Below are positions 33,225 to 44,515 of a stretch of 64,000 nucleotides of DNA, piece after piece. The notes under the pieces were generated by a model, which saw nothing but the letters and a program-made list of their open reading frames with translations, was not told the DNA's origin and did no database searches. The position numbers and the translations under genes are program-made. The number at the start of each line of letters is the position of its first letter. The stretch's first letter is position 1. Source of the DNA: Trileptium ribeirensis (lineage: Eukaryota > Nematoda > Enoplea > Enoplida > Thoracostomopsidae); NCBI GenBank assembly GCA_030248225.1, contig JASANE010001525.1:1-64000 (forward strand), given 5' to 3'.

Positions 33225-36200
33225 AGATGTTTTTGTACCATGAAATGTGATTTATTTATTGATTTTTGTACCATAATTTGGTATGTCACAGTTTTATCTG
33301 AGCCGCTACAGGCACTGCAGTGTTGTTATCCCAGTACCTAATCAAATTACTACGATTCGGCCCTGAAGGCATGGGAATGATTCATCGAAATATGTTAGAC
33401 TTGAACTTCACGTGAGTGAACTTATTATCATCGTTTTAGCGTGACAACCATACTGTGATTTTGTTAATTTTCGGCTTCTTAATGTATAGTCATATATTAA
33501 ATGCATACATATTCATGTATTAAATACTTTGTATCTATTTTGTAAATAACCTTTTCTTAAATATAATGTGTGAGTTCCCTTTAGTTGCGTACGCCAAGGT
33601 TGTTCTTTTGTCAAAATCACGAATTGATTCGCGCAGAAATTTGTATTCATATTTTTGCCATTGGTATTCGTATTTTGTGAACGAAAAAATGGGCTCTGCA
33701 AAGCACCAATTGAATTGGAGTTCGCGCATATTTGTCCATTTCGCACGTTTATCTGCGTTCATGAAATGACATTCTCATTCAGACAGCAATGTTCGGGGTC
33801 TATTTCTGTAATATAGCATATGAGAAAAAACAAGATTGGTAACCGCGTTTTCCCAGAAAAAAATGCAATGCTAAATCGCAATGCAAGTGACGGCGTACAG
33901 CTCCTAGACGTTGCTGCATCGTAAATCGTGTAGGCGTGCACTAGTAAAAAGCGTGATTTGTTCGTGTTAATCACTTTTACGATCGTAAACTGATTGCTCG
34001 TTCGCGTAATAATGCGCTCATCTACTCGAGTTTCTGAGTAGATAGGTGCATTGTTCTGTTAAGGAGCAATGATTTGGCAAAAGACGAACTCAGGGGTGTA
34101 CGCACTTAAGGTGGACTCACTCATAAATCAATATTTAAATGTATTGTTTAGGTTGCACAGATAACTAATTCGACGAATCAACATACATAATAACGGTATA
34201 ATTTGAATAAAAGTTGTGGAACAGTTAACAAAATACAGCACTCGGCGAAATGATTAGTATGAGTTGCCACGAATATTCGAGGCTATTAAAATTTAATAAG
34301 AGCATTCTGTTTCTATAAAGCCTCTAATGAGTATGGAAAGAGCGGTAGTCCTTTTGGCTTGTACTGTGTTATAGCAATATTATGATCTTACGCCATTTTG
34401 AGTTTTATAATGTGTTGCTTTCGGTTGACTTACGCTAAACTTAAAATATAAAACAAAGAACTTAGCTTTTACGCAATGATGATACGAACTATTTGCCTAT
34501 GTACATACACCTTATAATATGGATTGTTAGAAAATTGTACTAATAATTAGTTTATGCAAATTTTATAATGAATCTGTGGTTATATATTGAATATAAACGA
34601 ATAAGTTACAATAATTTACACATTGAGTATTTTTTAACGAATTTGGCTTCTGCGTGGCATGTCAAGGTCATTATAGTGCGTAACTTACTGTGTACATGAT
34701 GTCATCGCTAGCCGAAAGTGTAAACATAAAAAAATTGAAGGTTATTCACAATTTTGATCGAAGAATGCAAATATGCAATTTAATAAACTATAATTAAAAT
34801 AGTTGTACAAATTTGATAAAATGCTTAAATAGTGTTCAACAGCCATATTCTGATTAGATTATGAAATAAAAGATATATTGCAGTACATTTTTACTGGTTT
34901 GTATATAATTGTTATTTACGGATATCATTCAGGGATCGTTTAGATTGCACGTTACACATACTAGAATAACTCACAAAGCGATGAGAAACGGAACGAGTAT
35001 GTTTGCGCTTAGCGATGATTTGTTAGCTGCAAATCCAGGTCCCTCAGGATATTTAAAGCCCCGCGATATATTTTATTTCTTCGTCCAATGAACAAAAAAC
35101 TAAAAGTCTTAAAATTTATAAGTCACAAATTTTTAAAAAAATTATATTTTGAAGAGTGATTTTTACGTTGTAGGACCCCAACACTTATTGTCTTATTTAA
35201 ATTATATTTATTTGAAATATAGTTGATGTTATTGTATTTAGGCGCAATAAAAGCGTATAGACACATTCTAGTTACCTACATAGATCTACATTGAAAAAGT
35301 GGCATAATTTGATTATTTTTAGTGCCAAAATTGACTAAATTTCCTCCGGGACTGTCCCGTAGGTTAATAACGCACACAATCTTTGGTTGAAACAATCAAA
35401 TCAATGCGTGTAACTGGTTAAACAACCATATAATCCTATTATTTCGCTCAAACAACTAAAAACCTTGCTTTGTAAAAAATTCACTTTTAACTTTGGATCA
35501 GCTCGAAAAGGTTGCTCTGGCAAAAATGTAGCGAAATTGTAGCTCTGGATGAGAGGACTGGGAGGATTCCTCCATTTTTGTAGTATACACATATAACATA
35601 AACCGTTAGGTGACCCCAAATGGCCAAAATGTAAAATCTCCATTTCGTATCGGTTTTTTGAAAATTTAGGTAGGGAATCATAGGAGCAGCGCAATTGCAA
35701 AGCTAGGTACACAAATTACGCGTCGAATAAAAATGCGAAGATCCGTTAATTTGGTGAAGATTCTTATGCTACGAACAAACGGAAAACAATTTTTTCCCAA
35801 TTAATTTGAGGAAACTCCGCTCGCTCCGTTTCAATAGTTGATGTACTCAGTAATTTATTGTGTTGGGCAACAGCCGTGAACGCGTCGTATGGACGGCGAA
35901 AGTTCATCCCGGACGTTAGCCAATGGTCGGTCGTTAACAATTTTCAGCCACCAATGGCCGCGAAAACCGCCGGCCAGTGATTCTGGGCCATCGGCCGGTT
36001 GGTTGAGGTCCATCCCTAGTACAACATACATACGCATTAAATCAAATAACTGACGCTCCTGATGGCTCGACAGTAATAAACATGTCTTCAGTTTCGTTTT
36101 CTATCGGCTGTTCATCTTGTTAAAATGTTGGTTAAACTATTTTAATATAGCATTTTTTACCAAACTAGCTGTTGCTGTTAAACACATTCATTTTGTATAA

Positions 36201-38546
36201 AGATGAAAATATTTTTGTTTTTTATTTGTTCAACTCATTCGTTTACGAACTCCTCGGTTTTTAAGAACCAATTTTGGTTCACATAGAGTTTCGAGTGCTA
36301 AGGCTGCAATTATGTAGAACTTTGGTAGAAACGATATGTCAATAATTGGTGAACGGATTTTAATTGTGTAACTCTAGAATTTATTTAAACCTAACAGTTT
36401 GTTAATATTGCAGCAGTGATGTCAAGTGAGGTGAGGCGATGCGCACCTCCAGAAATTAATGTTTGCCGCTTGGTGCAAGTTTGCCTCTGTACTATTGTAC
36501 AGGTTTATGCATCATCTTCGCTTCACTGCGGACCTTTGTAGTAATATTTTAGCTCAACATACATGGCACTACTGCTACTTTAGGTGGCCAACGACAGTTA
36601 TAGAAAGATATTAAATGCTTTTTTGAGGTCAACACTAGTACGCTTATCTGCTAGTAATGCGAATTTTCGAACAAAATGTTTAAGTAGCTGTTACGAATAT
36701 TGTATTCTTATTGAAGACCAGCTATGCGTCGTCGTTCGGTATCACCAGAACATTGGCATATGGGCCGCCGTCTATGATACACAATACGCCAAAAGGCCGG
36801 CCAACCACCGGCCGTTCGAGACAGCTGAGCGTTTAAAATTTGTACGTACGATAACTCGTGCTACCCAACTCGTTTGAACTCGTCATCGCCGCGCATGTGT
36901 ATCTTTGAACACTCAGCTGCCTACGAAACTACCATTATTTTCTAAATTGTATACCTACTATGAAAACGTCAGTTGTAGTGGAATGACATTTTCGAAAAAA
37001 TTACCTGCAGTAAAACTGCAAAACTTTAACTACTAACTGTACTAGGATTAGTATGTAGGATTATTTAGTAATATCAGGTGTAGAAACCATCGTTTTACAA
37101 AAGCAGGCTTATTTTTAAGTTTTATATTTCAAAGATTTGAGAGATCATTTATGTTTCTTACATTTAATCTAATATATATAACTGTGACGTAACTGTCGAA
37201 AAATAATACGTTTTCAAACTGTTTTATGTTTTTTCACTTTTTTCCATATTTGCTGCAAATATTTCTTTTTGTGTTTTTCGATTAGTTTGCATTTCTGTAT
37301 TTCGTGCTTATAAGTTTTCAAATCGAACAGTGTTGCATTAAATTTTTAATCTCTCAAAAAATTTTCCTGTACATAAGACCTAATGTGCGAAATCAGTCAG
37401 GATATATACGTGTTATCTCAGAAACTGACTGTTTTTGTATGTAATTAGGGTTTAGACAGTATAACAAACTGACTTTGATTTCTGACCATAACCGGTTCTT
37501 TGTACTTTCTGGAACGTTTCGGTTTAGCACCAATGTCAGGTTTCACGCTCAGTTTCAAGCGAAAAAACAAAGCAATCCAAACGACCGATAGGTGTAAGTA
37601 TTTTGACTCCCTAGTATATTTAAGAATTTATACTTGTAAGTATAACAATAATCGGTATACTGCAACGAACGGGCAATTAAATAAACGAATTTATTGCCAA
37701 ATGAGAAGAATAAAAATAGAAAAAATTCAAAATACATCTGTAGAAAAAAACTGGCAGAATTATAAAATAATTTCACATCCAAATAGGTTGAATTCAATAT
37801 ACTGACAGTTTGCTTTTAATTTTGGAGCATTTTTCTTGTAAGTTTCGATAGGTTAGTTTTGTTTCAAATAAGCCGTTGAATATTGAAGTAACAGGGGTTC
37901 GCCAGAAAATTTTGGTTCGGGCACTATACGAAATTGGGTCAAAGTAACCCGGAGGAGCGTAAATAAAATCCAGGCTATGCCATTCTCGATATACTTTGCT
38001 TTAGCCTAAGCTAAGATACAGATATAAGACGTACAGTAAGCCTAAGTCGCGCTCTAACCTGTTCTTTTTGTAACGTTATAACATAGCGGCCTGCAGGGTT
38101 GCTTGGGCCAGAAATCGAATAACGCTTCGCTTTTATGTTTTTTTGTAATTTATACGTATTATATATTTATCGATATGTTATATATGTATATGCATAATAG
38201 ATGTTTTTGTTAGATTTTACGGAGCTGATAATTTCACATGATTTGGTCAAAGTAACGGGTAAAGCATGTGTTTTGAATTTACACACTTGCAAACACTGAC
38301 ACTAAAATGAGCTGTGATATAATACATAGGGACCTTCCTAATTTTTTAATAAATTACGATATTTTAGGCATAATGTATATCTTTAACTTTTGTTTTGTTT
38401 CATCGTCCTCCCCTCTGGTGTTTACTTTATACAGGGCTTAGCATAATGAGGGGATTTCGTCTACCAATCCTATCACCATAACATCCATTGGTACACAAGA
38501 CGTATACCTGGACTATAATGTAACAACGGTACGCAACGGCCTGGCT
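33225..38546. other. Intergenic and LRSAM1 3' UTR, no further gene seen
   Basis: The beginning is 3' UTR of LRSAM1. Candidate AATAAA signals are near 34,206, 34,865 and 35,246. A short hairpin (TCTACTC paired with GAGTAGA) lies at about 34,020-34,041. At 35,810-35,835 there is a 26-base inverted copy of 14,926-14,951. Small open frames at 35.4, 35.9, 36.6 and 37.5 kb have no recognisable domain. Confidence 0.4.
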
Positions 38547-38549
38547 TAA

Positions 38550-38944
38550 TGTAGGGTTTATGTTATAAAGGGCCCCTCATGTGAAAGTTTTGTCCTCCCT
38601 GGAATGTCTCTTCCGCCATCAATTATATGGTGTCTTGGACACCATATTGCTTCTGATTGTATTTTCAGATGGTATACATAGGCAGGGTACTGTCGGTAAT
38701 AGTACGGTATAGACTATACCCTAAATTTTATATGGTGTTACCTACACCATGCAGTTATTTACATGCAATATATAATGGGTTTGTGTATGGTGTCCTTGCC
38801 AACGTTTGTAAAAAACAGTAGGTAGATTAAGACGCTATAGCTACGTTAATGGTGTCTTATACACCATCTTTTGCATTACATAGTGTGGGTCTATACCGTA
38901 GGGGCACAAAACGTATATATACGTAATATAACGTAAACGCCGCA
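38550..38944. mobile_element. Hairpin-bearing MITE, copy 1
   Basis: The ends TGTAGGGTTTATGTTATAAA (left) and TGCGGCGTTTACGTTATATT (right, reversed) are imperfect inverted repeats. The same termini bound the element at 62,162-62,670. The flanks are TAA and TGA, close to a TWA-type 3-bp target duplication. Inside are three short palindromes built on ATGGTGT...ACACCAT: 38,625-38,647 (10-base perfect arms, 3-base loop), 38,732-38,750 and 38,849-38,867. A lone half-site lies near 38,787. No coding content. Confidence 0.6.
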
Positions 38945-40472
38945 TGACTTCTTAACACCATTTCCATATAGCCACGGCTATCAACCTCAAGGGTGTACCT
39001 AAATTTTCGTAAATTTTATGGCTGTAACTTTTCTATGTCAGACACAAGAAGCTATGGAGTTTAGTAGGTCGCAAGCGCTCTTCACGAGGTGTGGGCGGAC
39101 CCTTTTCTGTTGGTTGTGCTCACGTCTAGTGTTTGGTAAGATTACTGAGGTCACTCACTATAGCAAGCCTTCGATGACTTCCTTCTGTAATCCAGAATGC
39201 CACATATGCCAAAATGATAGTTCTAGACCAGGTTGCCTTTCCAGTACGGTAGTAACCACAGATTTCCTCTAAACGCCCACCAATGATATTGTTAAATCTT
39301 GGGGTTGCAGTTGTGTAATGTCTCCGCTTACTTTTTCACAGCTACTTGAAACAGCGCCATCAGACTTATTGTGTCTCTCGTGTATAATGGACCTTAGCTT
39401 ACTCTTAGTGTATCGAGAACGGCATGGCCTGCATTTTACTTAAGTTTCTCGGAGTTACTTTGGCTATCTCTATCAGGCATCATAGCATAAATCTAGAATA
39501 CAGCTCACCTGAATAAATGTGTCCCCTCAAAACCTAAATAGCAATTTGCTGATTCTTTATGTGTCACGAAGACGTTTTGAACGATCAGTTAGTGTGTTAT
39601 TTTGTAAGCCGTAAGTTTATATGCGACAGCTTCTTCAATGCACAGCCATATATACGCGAATTATATTCTCATTCAGCTATGTATGAATATAAACGATGTA
39701 ATTAACTCAGCAGGAATACCGTTGATGCAATAAACACCGAACAATGTAATGTTAAATATGTTACTAAATCTAAAATAAATTTTGCAAAAAGCACCAGTGC
39801 AACACAGTATTGTAAGCTAGTGCAATAAACCCAGTTTGTAACACCTGGTAATACTCTCTACGCAATATACAAAGCACTGTTTATATTGATGCATTAAAAT
39901 CAGTTCTACCGCAACAAGTAATAATAATGCTACTCTATGTCCAATCGATTTTGTTTCGTGTATATCTAATTAGAACATCAATAAGTCCAAAATTCATCAG
40001 CAGTTTCCTATCTCCAACCAGAGTTCACACATTTAGTTTAAACTCAGAGGGTATGGCTAGATTTGGATAAAGCTGAGGAAATTGATCAAAAGAAAATTTA
40101 TTAAGCTTGAGACCTTTATCCATCTTAGATATGCGTGAGCTCTTATAGCAATAAAATTCTTTCAAAGGTCTTACCTGTGAAATGGTCTAAACTTGCAGTT
40201 TAAGGATTCCATACCTTGTGTATCGCACGGGAGTTAAAACGTTGCAATACAGAATTGCAGTCTTGGATCCTGTGCAGGTGAAGTACCGAATAAACTGCTG
40301 CGGTTAATGCAATTCTCATTTTCGTCACAAAATTTAGGTACATCATTTGGATTCAGATATTTTGTCTAGAACCGATGCGTGGCAGACTAAAATAAATTAG
40401 TGCATTCAGTATTTTTCCATTTACATTCTGTAAATATAAATTACCCACATGCCAATATGGATACGGTTTCAA
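38945..40472. other. Intergenic, nothing recognised
   Basis: No domain, RNA or clear element was recognised. The 84-codon frame at 39,018-39,272 has no family resemblance that I know. Confidence 0.35.
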
Positions 40473-40479
40473 GTAGCCA

Positions 40480-43400
40480 GCATAGGCGTAGCGTGACTTC
40501 CAAAAGTTGGGGAGGGGAACGGGCGATACATATCAGGGCTAACGTGTCAACCACGGGAATTTTAGACTAGCTGAATATTAAATGTAGCATGAAAAAATAA
40601 ATGTACCTTGTACTAGGACCTGTTCTGGCCCTAAGGGATCCGAGCTGCACCACCATTAGTTTTCACTGTGGTGCCCGGACAACCCCGGCTTACACGATTC
40701 TCCGGTGGATCCTGGTCTGACCGATAGGAACCGCTTAGCTTAGCAGGCTGCCGGCGGGTTTACCAGGGTGTTCGGCCTGGCCCCTATGATGGCCCACGTG
40801 TCTAGAGGTATGGAGGTCCCTCTGAGGGAGGGTCATCCCCTAAGCCTGCTCACAGGTAATGAGGATGACCCATCATTCCCTCACGTTCTGTTATTGGGTC
40901 CTATACCCTATACTAAAATCAGCATTCCCCTACCAGTAGGACCCGTTTTTTGAAAGAATTTTACTGAGCAGAAAGATTACTCCATAACCCTTGTTCCCCT
41001 TCTACGCAGAGGTGAGATGCCATTACCTCGGTTCGATTTAGGGCCGAACTCATCGTAAGCCCAGTAGGGCAACGGTACTAGATGGCTATTCGGGCGACAG
41101 GATGAACGTTTGCTTTAAAGCTTAGGGACCTATGCACCAAGACCGAGAGACGAACAGGGATGCGGGCGCAACCGGAGCTAGCTGGCGCGATGCGAATAGG
41201 CCAAATTGAGTATAGTTGTGCCACTGTACTTGGTGTGGGTGTGGCCGTGATTTAGCTATAGTAAAGCGGAAACCAGCCGAGGGCTGAGCAGGGATGTGGC
41301 GGCAGGAAAGCAGCTGGGCGGGCGCGAGCGTCATTGGAGAGCGGTGTGCGGGAAGGAAACAGGGAGCCTAGGTCAAACAACATTCAACACCTTAGTGGGG
41401 TCACGCATTTTCTTGCAACAGGGTGCCTGATTTAAATCAATCCAGCTCGCCTACTGAAGGTCACACGCAAAATTTTTATTCCTTGGTTTTTCCCTTTTCT
41501 TTGACATAATAAAAACATAAGCACACTATCATAAACACGAAAATATCACCCACTTGGGTGTATATAACAATGACATTATTTACATAAAAGCTGCGCCAGG
41601 ACTCGAGCCTACGCGCATGGTCCTTGGCTCAAACTATACATGCGCGAGCATTTTAAAAGCAACAAAATTTGACCCCTTTTTCATTGCAACTCCCGTTGGA
41701 TAACGAAATGATTCATGTGAACTCCAATTGGGCTCCTTTCGAAACGCGGAACCCTCAACCCAAAGTTTGTTATTTAGATCTGAGCCTTCATTTTACCTTC
41801 ACGTTGATCATGTGAAATTCTGTCACCATTCTCAGTGCCAACCTAAATTTTCTTTTAAATTGTCTTGCTCAAATGGTAAAAGCGCGGGCACAGCACTTAC
41901 GGGAACACGAGGTATCCGACGGACACCACAGCACCCGCAAGGGCTGACCCAGTTCCTAGGCTTAAGCGACATACTCCGAAAACTCTGCCACAGCCTCGGG
42001 TGGACCTCTTCCACGCGTCTGCAGGTCGAAGAGTCCACCCGGATTACGCATAGTCTCCAAAATTCTAAATTTGTCCCGAGTGTTACGCTTGCGTCAACAC
42101 CAGTAAAATTTCCTACAATTTTAAATGCCAGTAACGTTTCCTGAAGCCATTCTGAACCCTAAACGTCCTTGCTAGCACACAATTGCTGAACCACGCTTGA
42201 AAACAAAATACACCCACTGGGCCTCCATAACGAACGCCACCCAGTGGGCGGGGAACCAGTCGAGCACAGGGCATTCCCCTTTTTGATCACTATCGAACCA
42301 TTTTGACTGCAATTTTGTCAAAACCTCCCCTTAAATTCCCGAAGCGCGGACGCAGCACTTACGGGAGCGCGAGGTATCCGACGGACTCCCCAGCACCCGC
42401 AAGGACTGTCCCTTGTCCTAAGCTTGAGCAAAAGAAATCAAAAACGACGAAAAGCCTCGGGCGGGCCTCTTCCACACGGCTGCCTGCATGCCAAAGAGCA
42501 CACCCGGGCGAAGAAAACGCAAACATAAAGCTAAAAGAAAAATTTAAAAGTTGGCGACAACCGCCAAACCCGACCACTTCGTAAGCTCAACCACCTCGAC
42601 TGGTCCCGCAATGGAACAAACAGCCCTCTTTTATATGCCGGCTCAAACCCCCATTTCTTTTCTCTGATCGCTCTTGGCCCTTAGGTTTGTAAATTAGAAT
42701 TTTCAAAACGCAAGCCTTCACGACACACTCTCGATAAACTATGTAAAACAAATAAACTACCTACTAATATGTAGACCATCTAAACTTTACCAAGCATACC
42801 CACATCGGCGAGACACACGTATCTGAGCGGCGCAGCAGAAAACATACCAACGAAAATATAGCTGATTGCTGGGCAGTGGCCGACAGTTGTCAGAAAAACA
42901 AAACCGCCCGCTGGTCGGTGCGGCAAAATTTTAAGATGAAATTATAACGGCGCTAAGGGCGCTGTTTTCTCATAGGGATATCGGCACATTTTTGCCGATA
43001 TCTCGTGAACGAAAGACAGCAGGCGGTCGGGGGCAGGACCAGAATCATGCCCTGGCAGACCGACTGCTGGAGAAATTAAAATTTTAGTTGTATCTCCCAA
43101 GAGAGGCCCGTTAGAGGCCAATTTAAGCGTAAGAAACCCAAAATTTTGGTGTTCCGTTTGGGTTTAGGGGATCCTGAGCGGACCCGTGGGGGCGGGCGAC
43201 CCCGGGCTTGTTAATTAGGGCCGGGGGCTAATTAATTAGGGTGGGACCCGATAGGTGTACCGGACTCTAAAAATCGGGGGCTTTTGGTTATTTTAGGTGT
43301 CCTTGTAGGCTTGGAAAATTGGGGGCTTAAGCGCCTCTTCGGGGATCCGTAAGTACTTAGGGGAATCAAATTTTTTGACCCGCCCGAACAATTTGACACC

Positions 43401-44508
43401 CTTGGAGAGTCCTTAAGATCGTTTAGTCGCCCCCGTTCCCCTAAGTTTAGTAGAAAACCCAAAATCCGAACTTTTAGCGCCGCACCTAAAAATAGTGTCT
43501 TAGGAGCTTTGTATCCGAAATCTCAGTTCTCTAGGACCGAAAATTTGGTTACGTAAACATGATCAGCCTGTATATATGAAACCCTGAATTCGTCCTGATA
43601 ATTTCTGACCTACATATAAATATATACATGAACTACAGGCATGACCGATATCAAACGAATACTAGTAACCACTCGGCGTGCGCGCTGGGATGAGGCTCAG
43701 GGTGACCAGTTTTCTTGTACCACCAAAAATCTCTGTGACATCCGTTGGTCCCCGGCGTATCCGAACGCACACCCGTCCTCCACAGCAAGTATAATACCAT
43801 AAACACGCGAAGCATTTTATAAACAAAGTATTGTATTAATTTAGTTTCACGAGGATCGACCGGACACCTTTAACCGTTATCCTTGTCTTTCGTTTTCGAT
43901 GCCAAAATCAACCAGTGCACCTTCGGGTGGTGGAGCGTGACCTTACGAGTATAACACAAATACAATTGTTTATTTTTATAATCAATACAATACTACACAA
44001 TTATATCAATTCATGTGGAGGCCACACTCCACCGGTATCCGGTCGTCCATTCCCGTCTTTCCTTATGAATTTGTTGTGTTATATGCGCTTTACGAATTCT
44101 GTGAAATTCGGGCTGTTACACCTTAATTAAAAAACATTTTTCGATGGCTTTTCTGCGAGAAAATATTAATCATATTTTCTCGGGAAAGCGGGGTTTAATT
44201 CAATATCGGTAGTACGCGGCCACTTAGTTACAAACCGATCAATGAGGTACCAAGTCGGTAATTCCAAGGAATAATCGTGAACAGGACAAGTTTTATAGAA
44301 GTAATGTTAATAATTCAATACTGATAATTACTAATACTGAATACACTAATAATTACTGAAACAGTATTGCAAAATGTAGTATGAATTCGGCTCGTGCAGT
44401 AAAATTTCACGTCTGGAATTCGGTCTGGTGGATGTGGTTTTTTCAAATGTCTGAAAAAAGTGGGGGGCACGGGCCCCCCGTGCCCCCCCCCCTGACGCTA
44501 CGCCACTT
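40480..44508. mobile_element. GC-rich block of about 4 kb with hAT-like ends
   Basis: The left end has AGGCGTAGCGTGAC at 40,484-40,497. The right end, reversed, has AAGTGGCGTAGCGTCAGG (44,491-44,508), giving a shared inverted GGCGTAGCGT. The heptamer GTAGCCA flanks both sides (40,473-40,479 and 44,509-44,515); with one mismatch it extends to 8 bp, the hAT target-site size. CAGTGGCGTAGC-type termini are familiar from non-autonomous hAT elements in animals. The interior is much richer in G+C than its surroundings and has no transposase. It contains a diverged duplication (41,880-42,060 and 42,345-42,520), a hairpin with GATATCGGCA arms (42,977-43,002), and a G6/C6 palindrome with 12-base arms next to the right end (44,462-44,488). 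Confidence 0.55.
41880..42520. repeat. Diverged direct duplication inside the GC-rich block
   Basis: The tract GCACAGCACTTACGGGAACA (41,887) through CGAGGTATCCGACGGACACC and CAGCACCCGCAAGGGCTG recurs as GCAGCACTTACGGGAGCG (42,352), CGAGGTATCCGACGGACTCC and CAGCACCCGCAAGGACTG. Both continue to CAGCCTCGGGTGGACCTCTT or AAGCCTCGGGCGGGCCTCTT. Spacing is 465 bp. The overlapping open frames exist because the block is GC-rich; no product is supported. Confidence 0.65.
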
Positions 44509-44515
44509 GTAGCCA

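Noticed and set aside
35855..36037. Minus-strand frame rich in Pro/Gly/Arg
   Set aside because: No known domain and no splice context; possibly a decayed element in a local GC-rich patch.
40768..42584. Several GC-rich open frames on both strands
   Set aside because: They overlap each other, follow the diverged duplication, and show no domain; GC richness alone suppresses stops.
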